From Pararhodobacter marinus (GTDB lineage: Bacteria; Pseudomonadota; Alphaproteobacteria; Rhodobacterales; Rhodobacteraceae): DNA of 64,000 nucleotides. Under the pieces are notes generated by a model. That model made no database searches. It worked only from the letters and a program-made list of their open reading frames with translations, and was not told the origin of the DNA. This document shows positions 9,833-19,010 of the stretch, piece after piece (position 1 is the stretch's first letter; the number at the start of each line of letters is the position of its first letter). The translations under genes were made by a program, and so were the position numbers. The DNA lies in the NCBI RefSeq assembly GCF_003122215.1, contig NZ_QEYD01000006.1, positions 1 through 64,000 of the forward strand, written 5' to 3'.

Positions 9833-10744
9833 ATGGATTGGCGCGCAGAGATCGAAGCCGCAGCGGGTCGCATCGCCGGCCATGTCCGCCGAACCCCTGC
9901 GATGGATATCACGTTGGGCGGCCACGCGGTCGAGATCAAGCTCGAACAGCTGCAGCATACCGGCAGCTTCAAGGCCCGCGGCGCGTTCAATTCGCTGATC
10001 AAGGGGCCGGTGCCCGAGGGCGGGGTTGTCGCGGCCTCGGGCGGCAATCACGGCGCGGCGGTGGGTCATGCGGCCGCAAGCCTTGGCATCCCCGCGCAGA
10101 TCTTCGTGCCGGAAATGGCGGGCCCGTCGAAAATCGCGTTGATCGAGCGGACGGGCGCAGGCTTGACCGTGGTGCCCGGGCAATATGCCGACGCGCTCGA
10201 GGCAGCCCTTGCCTACGAGAAGAAAACCGGCGCGATGCAGGTGCATGCCTATGACGCGACCGGCACGCTGGCCGGGCAGGGGACGCTGGCGCGCGAATGG
10301 GACGAACAGGGGCTGAGCGCCGACACCGTGCTGATCGCGGTGGGCGGCGGCGGGCTGATCGGCGGATCGCTGGGCTGGTGGCAGGGCGCGCGCAAGGTCG
10401 TCGCGGTCGAGCCGGAAACTTCCTGCGCGCTGCACGCGGCGCTGAAAGCGGGCGAGCCGGTCGATGTCGAGGTCTCGGGCGTCGCCGCCAATGCGCTGGG
10501 CGCGCGCCGGGTCGGCGCGCTGTGCTACGGGCTGGCGGCGGGGCAAGGGATCGACACCGTGCTGGTCAGCGACGCGGCGATCACCGAAGCGCAGCGCCTG
10601 TTGTGGCGCGAGGCCCGGCTTCTGGTCGAACCCGCCGGAGCCACGGCGCTGGCAGCGCTGATCTCGGGCGCCTATCGCCCGGCCGAGGGCGAGCGGGTGG
10701 CGGTGCTTCTGTGCGGCGCCAACCCCGCCCCGGAGCCGGTCTGA
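9833..10744 (+). CDS. PLP-dependent threonine/serine dehydratase family protein
   Basis: 303-residue fold-type II PLP enzyme, related to threonine deaminase and serine racemase/dehydratase. The PLP lysine is in LQHTGSFKARGAFN. The Asn of SGGNHGAAVGHAA contacts the cofactor. The glycine-rich phosphate loop is AVGGGGLIGG. No ACT regulatory domain is present, so a biosynthetic IlvA role is less likely than a catabolic or general dehydratase role. GGAG lies 6 nt before the ATG. It ends only 1 bp from the convergent VOC gene. Confidence 0.88.
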   Translation: MDWRAEIEAAAGRIAGHVRRTPAMDITLGGHAVEIKLEQLQHTGSFKARGAFNSLIKGPVPEGGVVAASGGNHGAAVGHAAASLGIPAQIFVPEMAGPSKIALIERTGAGLTVVPGQYADALEAALAYEKKTGAMQVHAYDATGTLAGQGTLAREWDEQGLSADTVLIAVGGGGLIGGSLGWWQGARKVVAVEPETSCALHAALKAGEPVDVEVSGVAANALGARRVGALCYGLAAGQGIDTVLVSDAAITEAQRLLWREARLLVEPAGATALAALISGAYRPAEGERVAVLLCGANPAPEPV

Positions 10745-10745
10745 A

Positions 10746-11141
10746 TTACAGGTAGCGCCCGCCGCGCTGCAGGACCTCGATCTGGTAGCCGTCGGGATCG
10801 GCGACGAAGAAAAAGCGTGCGATTACCTCGCCCTCCGGCGCGAAATCCACCAGATTGCGCGGCGACAGGCCCTCGGCCTCGAACCGGGCATGCTCGGCGG
10901 TGACGTCATCGACCGACACCGCCAGATGCCCGTAGCCGTCGCCCAGATCGTAGGGCTCGGTTCGGTCCTTGTTCACCGTCAATTCCAGCTCGAATCCGGT
11001 TTCCGGGTTCGACAGGTAGATCAGCGTGAAAGCGTCGAAATCCAGCCGGTCGGCGACCTTCAGCCCGAAGGCCGTGTCGTAGAAGGCAAGTGAGCGCGCC
11101 TCGTCCAGCACGCGGATCATCGAGTGGATCATCTTGGCCAT
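10746..11141 (-). CDS. VOC family protein (glyoxalase I-like)
   Basis: 131 residues, one complete vicinal-oxygen-chelate module pair. [20 protein letters not shown] opens the first beta-alpha-beta unit and [11 protein letters not shown] the second. Likely metal ligands are the His of IHSMIRV, Glu of FELELT, His of GHLAVSV and Glu of YQIEVLQ, in the order His-Glu-His-Glu seen in lactoylglutathione lyase GloA. The length (about 130) also fits GloA. AGGAG lies 6 nt upstream. A methylglyoxal-detoxifying role is likely but the family is broad. Confidence 0.82.
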   Translation of the reverse strand: MAKMIHSMIRVLDEARSLAFYDTAFGLKVADRLDFDAFTLIYLSNPETGFELELTVNKDRTEPYDLGDGYGHLAVSVDDVTAEHARFEAEGLSPRNLVDFAPEGEVIARFFFVADPDGYQIEVLQRGGRYL

Positions 11142-11279
11142 GGGAAACTCCTGTCATGTCGCCGCTGCGATCTAGCCTGTCGCGGCGGCGATGCAAACCG
11201 GAAGCGAAAGCGCTGCATTGTCCGCAGGCCCGCCGCCCGCTATAGGGCTTGGCAACCGAAAACACCGGAGAAGCGCCCC

Positions 11280-12107
11280 ATGTCGAACGCCGCACTCGAA
11301 ACCGCCATCGAAGCCGCCTGGGAGGCCCGCGACGGGATCACCCCCGCGACCAAGGGCGAAACCCGCGACGCCATCGAAGCGACGCTGGCCGCGCTCGATT
11401 CGGGGTCGCTGCGGGTAGCCGAACGCGGCGAGGACGGCACCTGGCATGTCAACCAATGGGCCAAGAAGGCGGTTCTGCTGGGCTTCCGCCTGAAGGACAT
11501 GGAAGAGCAGTCGGGCGGCCCGCAGGGCGGCGGCTGGTGGGACAAGGTCGACAGCAAATTCAAGGGCTGGGACGCCGCGCAGTGGAAAGAAGCGGGCTTC
11601 CGCGCCGTCCCCAACTGCGTCGTGCGCAAATCGGCCTATATCGCCCCGGGCGTGGTGCTGATGCCGTCCTTCGTGAACCTGGGCGCCTATGTCGATACCG
11701 GCACCATGGTCGATACCTGGGCCACCGTCGGCTCCTGCGCGCAGATCGGCAAGAACGTGCACCTGTCGGGCGGTGTCGGCATCGGCGGCGTGCTGGAACC
11801 GATGCAGGCCGGTCCGACCATCATCGAGGATCACTGCTTCATCGGCGCGCGCTCGGAAGTGGTCGAAGGCGTGATCGTGCGCGAGGGCTCGGTTCTGGGC
11901 ATGGGCGTGTTCATCGGCCAGTCGACCAAGATCGTCGACCGCGCCACGGGCGAAGTCATGTATGGCGAAGTCCCGGCCGGCTCGGTCGTGGTGGCGGGCT
12001 CGATGCCCTCGACCGGCGGCGTCAGCCTGTATTGCGCGGTGATCGTGAAGCGCGTGGACGCCAAGACCCGCTCGAAGACCTCGATCAACGAGCTGCTGCG
12101 CGACTGA
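11280..12107 (+). CDS. dapD: 2,3,4,5-tetrahydropyridine-2,6-dicarboxylate N-succinyltransferase
   Basis: Transfers succinyl from succinyl-CoA to tetrahydrodipicolinate in the lysine/DAP pathway. 275 residues. The alpha-helical N-terminal domain (about 1-100) is followed by a left-handed beta-helix of hexapeptide repeats ([49 protein letters not shown]). The start at 11280 has GGAGA upstream. An intrinsic terminator follows directly. dapE lies upstream in the same direction, though separated by unrelated genes. Confidence 0.97.
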   Translation: MSNAALETAIEAAWEARDGITPATKGETRDAIEATLAALDSGSLRVAERGEDGTWHVNQWAKKAVLLGFRLKDMEEQSGGPQGGGWWDKVDSKFKGWDAAQWKEAGFRAVPNCVVRKSAYIAPGVVLMPSFVNLGAYVDTGTMVDTWATVGSCAQIGKNVHLSGGVGIGGVLEPMQAGPTIIEDHCFIGARSEVVEGVIVREGSVLGMGVFIGQSTKIVDRATGEVMYGEVPAGSVVVAGSMPSTGGVSLYCAVIVKRVDAKTRSKTSINELLRD

Positions 12108-12129
12108 CCGCATCCCCCGCTGGATGGGG

Positions 12130-12173
12130 CCGCCGCCCGCCTTTGAAAACAAGGCCGGGCGGCGGAACTTTTT
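12130..12173 (+). terminator. Intrinsic terminator of dapD
   Basis: A perfect 10-bp stem, CCGCCGCCCG (12130-12139) with CGGGCGGCGG (12156-12165), followed by AAC and five T residues. Placed 22 bp after the dapD stop. Confidence 0.88.
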
Positions 12174-12245
12174 CCGCGCCCGGCTTGTTAACCCCGCAAT
12201 AACCGGGTGCGGCCCGGTGTCACACAATCCTTTGGGGGTACTTCC

Positions 12246-12500
12246 ATGACCGGACTTGGTTGGATCGCGGCGATCATCATCGGCGGCATCGCCGGCTGGC
12301 TTGCCGAACAGTTCATGAAATCGAACATGGGCATCCTGATGAACATCATCCTCGGTATCGCCGGAGCGGTGATCCTGAACTTCATTCTCGTGGCCCTTGT
12401 CGGCGCGACGCTGGGTGGCTGGATCGGCCAGCTGGTCGTGGGCTTCATCGGCGCCTGCATCCTGATCGCCATCGCGCGGATGTTCCGCCGCACGGCCTGA
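12246..12500 (+). CDS. GlsB/YeaQ/YmgE family small membrane protein
   Basis: 84 residues, almost entirely hydrophobic, with three predicted membrane segments (MTGLGWIAAIIIGGIAGWLA, MNIILGIAGAVILNFILVAL and IGQLVVGFIGACILIAIARM). The glycine-rich IGGIAGWLAE start and RMFRRTA end are typical of the transglycosylase-associated/YmgE family, often stress-inducible and of unknown biochemical role. It has its own upstream space after the dapD terminator and is followed by another hairpin terminator. Confidence 0.85.
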   Translation: MTGLGWIAAIIIGGIAGWLAEQFMKSNMGILMNIILGIAGAVILNFILVALVGATLGGWIGQLVVGFIGACILIAIARMFRRTA

Positions 12501-12550
12501 CCGGATCGCCTTTTGACGGCCCTGCACGACATCCTGTCGTGACGTGACGA

Positions 12551-12585
12551 AGCCGGGCGCCCCGCCGCGCCCGGCTTTCGCTTTT
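12551..12585 (+). terminator. Hairpin terminator after the YeaQ-family gene
   Basis: AGCCGGGCG (12551-12559) pairs perfectly with CGCCCGGCT (12568-12576), followed by a T-rich tract (TTCGCTTTTC). It ends about 28 bp before the next start codon, separating the two genes transcriptionally. Confidence 0.75.
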
Positions 12586-12612
12586 CCCCCATTGTCCCAA
12601 GCCGGAGCGCCG

Positions 12613-13641
12613 ATGTTCGCGGACCTGCCGCTGTCCCTGTTGCTTGTCGTCTTCTTTGCCGCGGGCGCGGTGGTCGTCGCGGTGTCGATCCGCGCCACGC
12701 ATCTGGCCGACCTGATCGCCGACCGGACCCGCATCGGCGAGGCTATGGCGGGCGCGGTCATCCTGGGGGGCGCCACCTCGCTGTCGGGGATCGTGGTATC
12801 GGTCACGGGCGCTGCGGGGGGAGACGCGTCCTTCGCGGTCTCGAACGCCGTGGGAGGCATCGCCGCGCAGACGCTGTTCCTGGCCATCGCGGATCTGCTC
12901 TACAAGCGCGCCAACCTGGAACACGCCGCCGCCGAGCCCGCCAACCTGTTCCAGGCGGTGCTGCTGATGGCGATGCTGTCCTTGCCCGTCGCGGCGATGG
13001 CGGGGCCCGATATCTCGGTCTGGTCGGTGCATCCGGTCTCGGTGGTGATGTTCTTCACCTATATCGCGGGCGTTCGGCTGTCCGCGCAGGTGGGCGAGCG
13101 GCCGATGTGGCGGCCCGTCCAGACCTCGGAGACGCGGCGCGACGAGCCCGAGGATGACAACGACCCCGACGCGCCCGTCACCCGCCCGGCCCTCGTCTTT
13201 GCCGGGCTGGTGGTGATCATGGGCCTGTGCGGCTGGGTCATCAGCCAGGTGGGCGGAACCTTCATCACCCGTTTCGGCCTGTCGTCCAGCATGGTGGGCG
13301 CGCTGATGACCGCCGTGATCACCTCGCTGCCCGAGCTTGTCACCACGCTGGTCGCGGTCCGCAAGGGATCGCTGCAACTGGCCGTGGGCGGGATCATCGG
13401 CGGCAACACCTTCGACACGTTGTTCATGGTGTTTTCGGATGTCGCCTATCGCGACGGGTCGATCTATCAGGCGATCGGGCCCACGGATCTGTACTGGCTG
13501 TCGACGGGCATGCTGATGACCGCGATCCTGCTGGGCGGATTGATCCTGCGCCAGCGCAATGGTCCCGCGCGGATCGGGATCGAGAGCGTGCTGCTGATCG
13601 CGGTCTATGCGCTGGCGGTGGCGGTCGAGTTGTTCGCCTGA
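12613..13641 (+). CDS. Calcium/sodium:cation exchanger (CaCA family)
   Basis: 342-residue inner-membrane protein with about ten hydrophobic segments in two halves separated by an acidic/charged cytoplasmic loop (about residues 175-200). The second alpha-repeat is canonical: MVGALMTAVITSLPELVTTL, followed by GGIIGGNTFDTLF. The first repeat (GEAMAGAVILGGATSLSGIV) has Ser-Leu-Ser-Gly where S-x-P-E is usual, so the usual acidic residue is missing there. The start at 12613 (GGAG upstream) excludes an upstream in-frame GTG inside the terminator. Ion specificity is uncertain. Confidence 0.85.
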   Translation: MFADLPLSLLLVVFFAAGAVVVAVSIRATHLADLIADRTRIGEAMAGAVILGGATSLSGIVVSVTGAAGGDASFAVSNAVGGIAAQTLFLAIADLLYKRANLEHAAAEPANLFQAVLLMAMLSLPVAAMAGPDISVWSVHPVSVVMFFTYIAGVRLSAQVGERPMWRPVQTSETRRDEPEDDNDPDAPVTRPALVFAGLVVIMGLCGWVISQVGGTFITRFGLSSSMVGALMTAVITSLPELVTTLVAVRKGSLQLAVGGIIGGNTFDTLFMVFSDVAYRDGSIYQAIGPTDLYWLSTGMLMTAILLGGLILRQRNGPARIGIESVLLIAVYALAVAVELFA

Positions 13642-13647
13642 CCCGCC

Positions 13648-14043
13648 TCAGCCCTTCTTTTGCGGCTTTTCGCCCACCGGCCCGCCCGAGCCTTTCCAGC
13701 CGCCGAACCCGTCGGTGATGTGCATCACGTTTTCCAGCCCCATTTCCTGCGCGACCCGCGCCGACAGGGCCGAGCGCCAGCCCGAGGCGCAATAGAACAC
13801 GAACTTGTCGCCGGTCTGGAATTGCGGCTTGGCATAGGGGCTTTCGGGATCGATCCAGAATTCCAGCATACCCCGCGGGCAGTGAAAGGCGCCGGGGATC
13901 ATGCCCTCGCGCTCAAGCTCGCGCGGGTCGCGTAGATCGACGAAGGTGACACCCTCTTGCCCGTGCAGGTCCAGAAGCTCGGCAGCGGGGGCGTGGGCGA
14001 CGACCTCGTTGGCTTCGGCCACCATCTCTTTGACGCGTTTCAT
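13648..14043 (-). CDS. Rhodanese-like domain protein
   Basis: 131-residue single rhodanese domain. VTFVDLRDPRELEREGMIPG is the typical substrate-entry region, and the active-site loop FYCASGWRSALSA carries the persulfide-forming Cys. The C-terminal DGFGGWKGSGGPV is also typical. No signal peptide, so cytoplasmic. GGGAG precedes the ATG. Sulfur-transfer activity is plausible because the catalytic Cys is intact; the acceptor is not known. It is convergent with the exchanger gene, with 6 bp between the stops. Confidence 0.9.
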   Translation of the reverse strand: MKRVKEMVAEANEVVAHAPAAELLDLHGQEGVTFVDLRDPRELEREGMIPGAFHCPRGMLEFWIDPESPYAKPQFQTGDKFVFYCASGWRSALSARVAQEMGLENVMHITDGFGGWKGSGGPVGEKPQKKG

Positions 14044-14217
14044 GCGGGTCTCCCTGTTTCAACGTCAGGCAAACACGGGAAAAAACGATGCGCAAGGGGG
14101 ATTGGAAAGGCTTCGTTTACGCTTCTGTGTCCAGATATTCCACAGCGCGAGGCCCTGCGCCCGGGCTTCGGTACGGTCTGGCTGTTCCCTGTTCCAGTTC
14201 TCCCATGAGTCGCCTCC

Positions 14218-14916
14218 ATGCTTGCGTTGCTTCCCATCCGACTGGCGCTGGCGCCGATCACCCTGACTCAGGCCTTGGCCAGTTGGCGCCGTCTCACCCG
14301 GCTGCCACCCGTCCCCGGTGCACGACAGGGGGTCGTCGGTTCCGGCCCCGCGCTACGTCTATTCATCCTCGGCGATGGCGCCGCGGCGGGACTGGGCGCG
14401 CCCTCGCTCGAGCAATCCTTTGCCGGCTATCTGGTCGCCGATCTGGCACGCGACTTCACCGTGCACTGGCGGGTCGAGGCGCGGCTCATGGCGACCTCGG
14501 CACAGGCCCTGCGCCACCTGCGCGCGCTTGATCTGGGGCGCATCGATGTCGCCGTCACCGCGCTGGGCATCGCCGACATGCGCAGACAGGTCTCGCCGCG
14601 CCGTTTCCGCAACCAGCAGCGCGCGATTGCGCAGCTTCTGCTTGATCATGGCGCAAGGCAGATCTGGCGCACCGGCCTGCCGCCCGTCGAACGCCTGCCC
14701 CACCTGCCGCAACCCTGGCGGATGATGCTGGCGATCCATGCCCGCGCGCTGGACAAGGTGCTGGAGCAGGACACCCATCCGCCGATCTACCGCTTGCCCT
14801 ACGACCAGGCGCTGCTGCGGCCTGATCTGCGCACCTCCGACCGTCTCGTGCCCTCGACGGCGGCCTATGCCGAGTGGGCGCGGCGTCAGGCGCGCGAGAT
14901 CCGGCTTCGGGTCTGA
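14218..14916 (+). CDS. SGNH/GDSL hydrolase-like protein lacking catalytic residues
   Basis: 232 residues with the framework of an SGNH hydrolase (about residues 40-225). Block I is LRLFILGDGAAAGLGAPS, where the nucleophile Ser of GDS is Gly. Block III reads TALGIADM, where the Asn of G-x-N-D is Ala. Block V reads SDRLVPSTAAYAEWAR, where the His of D-x-x-H is Val. The Asp of block V remains. The frame is intact, so this looks like a maintained pseudo-enzyme, perhaps binding rather than hydrolysing. The start is uncertain because no good RBS is visible before 14218. Confidence 0.75.
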   Translation: MLALLPIRLALAPITLTQALASWRRLTRLPPVPGARQGVVGSGPALRLFILGDGAAAGLGAPSLEQSFAGYLVADLARDFTVHWRVEARLMATSAQALRHLRALDLGRIDVAVTALGIADMRRQVSPRRFRNQQRAIAQLLLDHGARQIWRTGLPPVERLPHLPQPWRMMLAIHARALDKVLEQDTHPPIYRLPYDQALLRPDLRTSDRLVPSTAAYAEWARRQAREIRLRV

Positions 14917-14976
14917 CACGCCCTTTCCGCCGCAGCTGCTTCGCGCTATCACCGGCGCAAAGCAAAAGGCGAGATC

Positions 14977-15324
14977 ATGGCCGACAAAGCCGAATCCAGA
15001 CCCGAGAAGAAAAAGCGCGCGCAGCAGGTTTTCACCCTGCTGGTGCAGGTCGGCCGCAAAGAGGGCGATGGCCTGCCCGAGGGCAGCACCGGCGCGGGGC
15101 TTTTGTGCTATGCCTCGGGCGTGGACGAAGCCGAGGCGGTGCGCGAAACCGTGGCGATCCTGAAACAGGCCGATCTGGCGCCCCTGGATGTCACCGGCTA
15201 CGGCACGCTGGATGACCGGCTGGCACAGGGCGACGAGATCGACCCCGAGGAACGCGCCCTGATGCAGCGCGCGCTCGAGGAAAACGCGGTGATCGTCGCG
15301 CAGATGACGCCGTTCGACGACTGA
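14977..15324 (+). CDS. Conserved hypothetical protein, 115 aa
   Basis: A small cytoplasmic protein beginning MADKAESRPEKKKRAQQVFT, with an acidic C-terminal half (DEIDPEERALMQRALEENAV). No signal peptide or membrane segment. The central part (LLVQVGRKEGDGLPEGSTGA) suggests a compact alpha/beta fold but I do not recognise the family. Same strand as, and 60 bp after, the SGNH-like gene. Coding bias matches its neighbours. Confidence 0.75.
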   Translation: MADKAESRPEKKKRAQQVFTLLVQVGRKEGDGLPEGSTGAGLLCYASGVDEAEAVRETVAILKQADLAPLDVTGYGTLDDRLAQGDEIDPEERALMQRALEENAVIVAQMTPFDD

Positions 15325-15330
15325 GCGCGC

Positions 15331-16527
15331 TCAGCCGGTCATGAACCGCGCGCGCAACGGGCCGCTGGCCGCTCCCAGCGCACGGCCCTGCGGCCCGATC
15401 GATCCCTCGCGCAGCTCGGGCATCTCCAGCCCGCGCAGCAGCCCGTCGTCACCCGGCGCGGCCAGCGCCGCGCGCACGCGCGCCACCAGCGCCCCGCGCA
15501 GGTCAGCGGGCATCCAGCCGTCCAGAATCACCAGGGGCAGGTCCAGCACCGCCACCGCCGCCCGTATCGCCTGCGCGATGGCGGGGGCGGCACGGGCCAG
15601 CCACGCCTCGGCCAGGGGCGCAGGCAGGGCCCAGCCTTCGGGCGTCTCCCACAGCGCGCTGCCATCGAGGCCCGCCTCCCACAGCGCGCGCTCCAGCCCG
15701 CTCAGCGAGGCCAGCGCGATCAGTTGTCGCATCTGCCCCGCCCCGTCGCGCACCGGCATGGATCCCAGCGCGCCGGCAAGCCCCCGGGCGCCGGTGTAAA
15801 GCCGTCCGTCCAGCACGATCCCGCCGCCGATATAGAATCCCATGTGAATGTGCAGGAAATCGCGCGCGTCCCGATGCCTGCCGAAGGTCAGCTCGGCCCC
15901 GCAGGCCGCGTTCGCGTCGTTGTGCAGCGTGACCGGAAAGGGCAGCGCGGCGCCCAGCTCGGCGGCGATGTCCCGCTCGGCCCAGTCCCGCAGCCGGGTT
16001 GCGGCGCCATCTGCGGCCTCGGGCCAGTCCCACACCCGGTCGGGCAGGGCGATCCCCAGCCCGGCGATTCGCGCATGCTCGGCCTCGGGCAGATCCGCGC
16101 TGATCGCGGCCAGCGATTCGTGCGCGAATCGCAACACCGCGTCGACATCCGGCGCAGCATGGCGCGCGCTGCGCCGGGCAAGGCAGGTGCCCAGAAAGTC
16201 GATCAGCACCATCTCGACCGCGCGCCGCCCGATTCGCAGCCCGAAGAACAGCGCTCCGCGCGGCGCCAGCGCCATCGGCACCGAGGGCTGTCCCACCCGC
16301 CCGCGCTGCGGCGCCTCGCGCGTGAGCAGCCCCTCGGCTTCAAGCGCCCGCATGATGACCGACACGCTTTGCGCTGACAGGCCGGTCAGGCGGGTGATTT
16401 CGGATTTCGCAAGCGGCCCCTGACGCCGGATCAGCGTCAGCACCAGCCGCTCGTTGCGCGCGCGCATCCCGGTCTGGTTGGTGCCCGGGGCAGGGGGCGG
16501 CGGCGCATCATCCATCGGGCTGACCAT
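15331..16527 (-). CDS. ROK family transcriptional regulator lacking the zinc motif
   Basis: 398 residues. The N-terminal winged HTH (about 25-85) reads LAKSEITRLTGLSAQSVSVI. The C-terminal ROK sugar-kinase-like domain (about 90-390) has the NDANAACGAELTFG motif and glycine loop GFYIGGGIVLDG. The zinc signature C-x-C-G-x2-G-C-x-E expected after the GH motif is absent, replaced by GAGQMRQLIALASLSGLE, and E-x-G-H is ALGS. ROK regulators sense sugars, but no sugar genes are adjacent. An alternative ATG (16513-16515) gives a four-residue shorter protein. Confidence 0.85.
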   Translation of the reverse strand: MVSPMDDAPPPPAPGTNQTGMRARNERLVLTLIRRQGPLAKSEITRLTGLSAQSVSVIMRALEAEGLLTREAPQRGRVGQPSVPMALAPRGALFFGLRIGRRAVEMVLIDFLGTCLARRSARHAAPDVDAVLRFAHESLAAISADLPEAEHARIAGLGIALPDRVWDWPEAADGAATRLRDWAERDIAAELGAALPFPVTLHNDANAACGAELTFGRHRDARDFLHIHMGFYIGGGIVLDGRLYTGARGLAGALGSMPVRDGAGQMRQLIALASLSGLERALWEAGLDGSALWETPEGWALPAPLAEAWLARAAPAIAQAIRAAVAVLDLPLVILDGWMPADLRGALVARVRAALAAPGDDGLLRGLEMPELREGSIGPQGRALGAASGPLRARFMTG

Positions 16528-16680
16528 CCTGTGTGTCGGTCAAGGCAGGATGCCGCGCGCACGGGCAGGGGTCAATAATTGCTCAACAAGAGTGAATTAT
16601 TCGACAAACAGCTCCGCCGGCGCCGAAAAACGGCCTATCCGGTGCGCCTTCCGCGCCCTGTCCACGATGAAGGGGAAGGG

Positions 16681-16755
<75 letters not shown>

Positions 16756-16770
16756 GTTGCCACGGGCGGC

Positions 16771-16799
16771 TGAATAGACGCATCCCGCGCCCCGCGCAA
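16771..16799 (-). promoter_or_regulatory. Promoter of tRNA-Thr
   Basis: On the minus strand, TTGCGC (16794-16799), a 17-bp spacer and TATTCA (16771-16776). The -10 lies 15 nt before the first tRNA base, as expected for a start with a short 5' leader. Confidence 0.65.
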
Positions 16800-16841
16800 G
16801 CCCCATCTGGACATTATTTCACCCGGCGCTAAGACAGACCC

Positions 16842-17045
16842 ATGACCAAGCGCGATCCCGAACAGAACCCCGCTGCCGACGGCTTCGACGGCGCCCGCCG
16901 CGTGGCCTCGGTCAAAGGCACCAAGGGCGATGCCGCGAAAGAGGCGCGCGTGAAAGCCGCGCTCAAGGCGAATATCGCCAAACGCAAGGCGCAGGCGAAG
17001 CTGCGCGGCGATACAGATCCCGCCGAGGAAAAGGACAAGCCATGA
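16842..17045 (+). CDS. Small basic hypothetical protein, 67 aa
   Basis: A lysine/alanine-rich soluble protein, MTKRDPEQNPAADGFDGARR followed by an amphipathic stretch KAALKANIAKRKAQAKLRGD. It overlaps the start of the DUF2948 gene by 4 nt (ATGA, 17042-17045), which argues that it is really translated. No known domain; the composition suggests nucleic-acid binding or disorder, but this is inference. Confidence 0.7.
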   Translation: MTKRDPEQNPAADGFDGARRVASVKGTKGDAAKEARVKAALKANIAKRKAQAKLRGDTDPAEEKDKP

Positions 17046-17536
17046 CCGATGCCCGTTTCGAAGACGGGGACGACGCACCGCTGCGGCTGATTGCCCGCGA
17101 TGCCGAGGATCTCAACGTGATCTCGACGCTGGTGCAGGATTCGGTGCTGACCGGCGCCGATCTGCGCTACAGCAAGGCGCGCCGCCGTTTCACCCTGCTG
17201 CTCAACCGTTTCCGCTGGGAAGACGAATCACGCGCCAAGGCGTCGGGCCGCCGGGTCGAACGGGTGCGCAGCCTGCTCGATCTCAGCGATGTCACCGCCG
17301 TGGCCCATCAGGGCCTGACGCGCGACAGCGACACCGTGCTGTCGCTCCTGTCGGTCGATTACACGCCCGACGCGCCGGTCGAAGCGGGCGAGCCCGCCGG
17401 TCCGGGCCGCGTGGTCCTGACCTTCGCGGGCGACGGGGCGTTGCAACTGACCGTCGAATGTCTCGAGGTCGAGCTCAGCGACGTCACGCGGCCCTATGCC
17501 GCGCCCTCGGGCCATGTCCCGCACCATCCCGACTGA
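17042..17536 (+). CDS. DUF2948 family protein
   Basis: 164 residues, cytoplasmic. Conserved segments typical of the DUF2948 family that precedes hisD in Rhodobacterales are present: PLRLIARDAEDLNVISTLVQ, FTLLLNRFRWEDE and a C-terminal ECLEVELSDVTRPYAAPSGH. Function unknown. Position directly upstream of hisD and overlap with the small basic gene suggest a co-transcribed set of three genes. No motif indicates an enzymatic role. Confidence 0.85.
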   Translation: MTDARFEDGDDAPLRLIARDAEDLNVISTLVQDSVLTGADLRYSKARRRFTLLLNRFRWEDESRAKASGRRVERVRSLLDLSDVTAVAHQGLTRDSDTVLSLLSVDYTPDAPVEAGEPAGPGRVVLTFAGDGALQLTVECLEVELSDVTRPYAAPSGHVPHHPD

Positions 17537-17606
17537 GCCCGCCCGCCCGCTTGCCCATCGCCCGCCGATCCCCTATCGCTGCGCCATACGCGCACAGGAG
17601 ATCGCC

Positions 17607-18908
17607 ATGCCCCAGTTTCTGAACAGCCAGAATCCCGGTTTCGAGGCTGATTTCACCCATCTTCTGGGCATGAAGCGCGAAGACAGCGCCGATGTGGATG
17701 CCATCGTCGCGGGGATCATCGAGGATGTGCGCGCCCGCGGCGACGACGCGCTGATCGAGCTGACGTCGAAATTCGACCGGCTCGATCTCACGCCCGAAAC
17801 GCTGGCTTTCTCCGAGGCCGAGATCGACGCTTTCTGCGCGCAGGTCACGCCCGAGGACCGCGCCGCGCTCGAACTCGCCGCCGCGCGCATCCGCGCCTAT
17901 CACGAACGCCAGACGCCCGAAGACGCGCGCTGGACCGAAGCCTCGGGCGCCGAACTCGGCTGGCGCTGGTCGGCCGTGGCCGCGGCGGGGCTCTATGTGC
18001 CCGGTGGGCAGGCGAGCTATCCGTCCTCGGTGCTGATGAACGCCATTCCCGCCAAGGTCGCAGGCGTCGGGCGGCTTGTGGTCGTCTGCCCGACGCCGGG
18101 CGGCGCTGTGAACCCGCTCGTGGTGCTGGCCGCGAAACTGTCGGGCGTCGACACGATCTACCGCGTGGGCGGCGCGCAGGCCGTGGCAGCGCTGGCCTAT
18201 GGCACGCAGACCATTGCCCCCGTCGACAAGATCACCGGCCCCGGCAATGCCTTCGTTGCCGCCGCCAAGCGCCGGGTCTTCGGGCGCGTCGGGATCGACA
18301 TGATCGCCGGGCCCTCGGAAATCCTCGTGATCGGTGACGGCACCGGCGATCCCGACTGGATCGCGCTCGACCTGCTCAGCCAGGCGGAACACGATCAGGT
18401 CGCGCAATCCGTTCTCATCACCACCTCGCAGGCCGAGGCCGACGCGGTCACACAGGCGGTGGAGCGCCACCTTGAAACGCTCGAGCGGCGCGACATTGCC
18501 GGGGCCAGCTGGCGCGATTACGGCGCGGTCATCGTGGTCGGCACGCTCGAAGAGGCCGCGACCCTCTCCAACCGCATGGCGCCCGAGCATCTGGAACTCT
18601 GCGTCGATGACCCCGAGGCCCTTCTGCCGCAGATCCGCCATGCCGGGGCGATCTTCCTGGGCCACTGGACGCCCGAGGCGATCGGAGACTATGTCGGCGG
18701 CCCCAACCACGTCCTGCCGACCGCCCGTTCGGCGCGGTTCTCGTCGGGGCTGAGCGTGCTCGATTTCATGAAACGGACGACGCTGGCGCGGATGACGCCC
18801 GATGCGCTGCGCGCCATCGGCCCGGCGGCGGAACGGCTGGCCATCAGCGAGAGCCTCCAGGCCCACGGCCTCAGTGTGCGCGCCCGTCTCGACAAGCTCA
18901 ACGACTGA
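17607..18908 (+). CDS. hisD: Histidinol dehydrogenase
   Basis: Last two oxidations of histidine synthesis, histidinol to histidine, using NAD and Zn. 433 residues. Motifs: [60 protein letters not shown] (catalytic and Zn region), [10 protein letters not shown] (catalytic Glu-His) and [13 protein letters not shown]. The ATG at 17607 follows AGGAGATCGCC. It is the distal gene of a presumed operon with DUF2948. An extended repeat region follows the stop. Confidence 0.97.
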   Translation: MPQFLNSQNPGFEADFTHLLGMKREDSADVDAIVAGIIEDVRARGDDALIELTSKFDRLDLTPETLAFSEAEIDAFCAQVTPEDRAALELAAARIRAYHERQTPEDARWTEASGAELGWRWSAVAAAGLYVPGGQASYPSSVLMNAIPAKVAGVGRLVVVCPTPGGAVNPLVVLAAKLSGVDTIYRVGGAQAVAALAYGTQTIAPVDKITGPGNAFVAAAKRRVFGRVGIDMIAGPSEILVIGDGTGDPDWIALDLLSQAEHDQVAQSVLITTSQAEADAVTQAVERHLETLERRDIAGASWRDYGAVIVVGTLEEAATLSNRMAPEHLELCVDDPEALLPQIRHAGAIFLGHWTPEAIGDYVGGPNHVLPTARSARFSSGLSVLDFMKRTTLARMTPDALRAIGPAAERLAISESLQAHGLSVRARLDKLND

Positions 18909-18933
18909 ACGGGCACGCCCGCCGCCCTTTTCA

Positions 18934-19010
18934 TCTTTGTTCCGCAAATATCCTCGGGAGGATTTTCAAGGAGGGTGGAAAACCCTCCTTGAAGCGGGGG
19001 GCCCGGGGGG
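18934..19010 (+). repeat. Intergenic element, module C, copy 2
   Basis: Core CAAATATCCTCGGGAGGA preceded by CATCTTTGTTCCG, then a strong 12-bp hairpin TTCAAGGAGGGT / ACCCTCCTTGAA (18965-18993), leading into the GGGGGGCGGCAGCCCCCC palindrome and the tandem array. It begins 26 bp after hisD. Its orientation matches module C copies that follow minus-strand genes, here the ABC ATPase. Confidence 0.7.

Noticed and set aside
12544-12612. Upstream GTG start for the cation exchanger
   Set aside because: It would be translated through a terminator hairpin; the ATG at 12613 has a proper RBS and a membrane-protein start.
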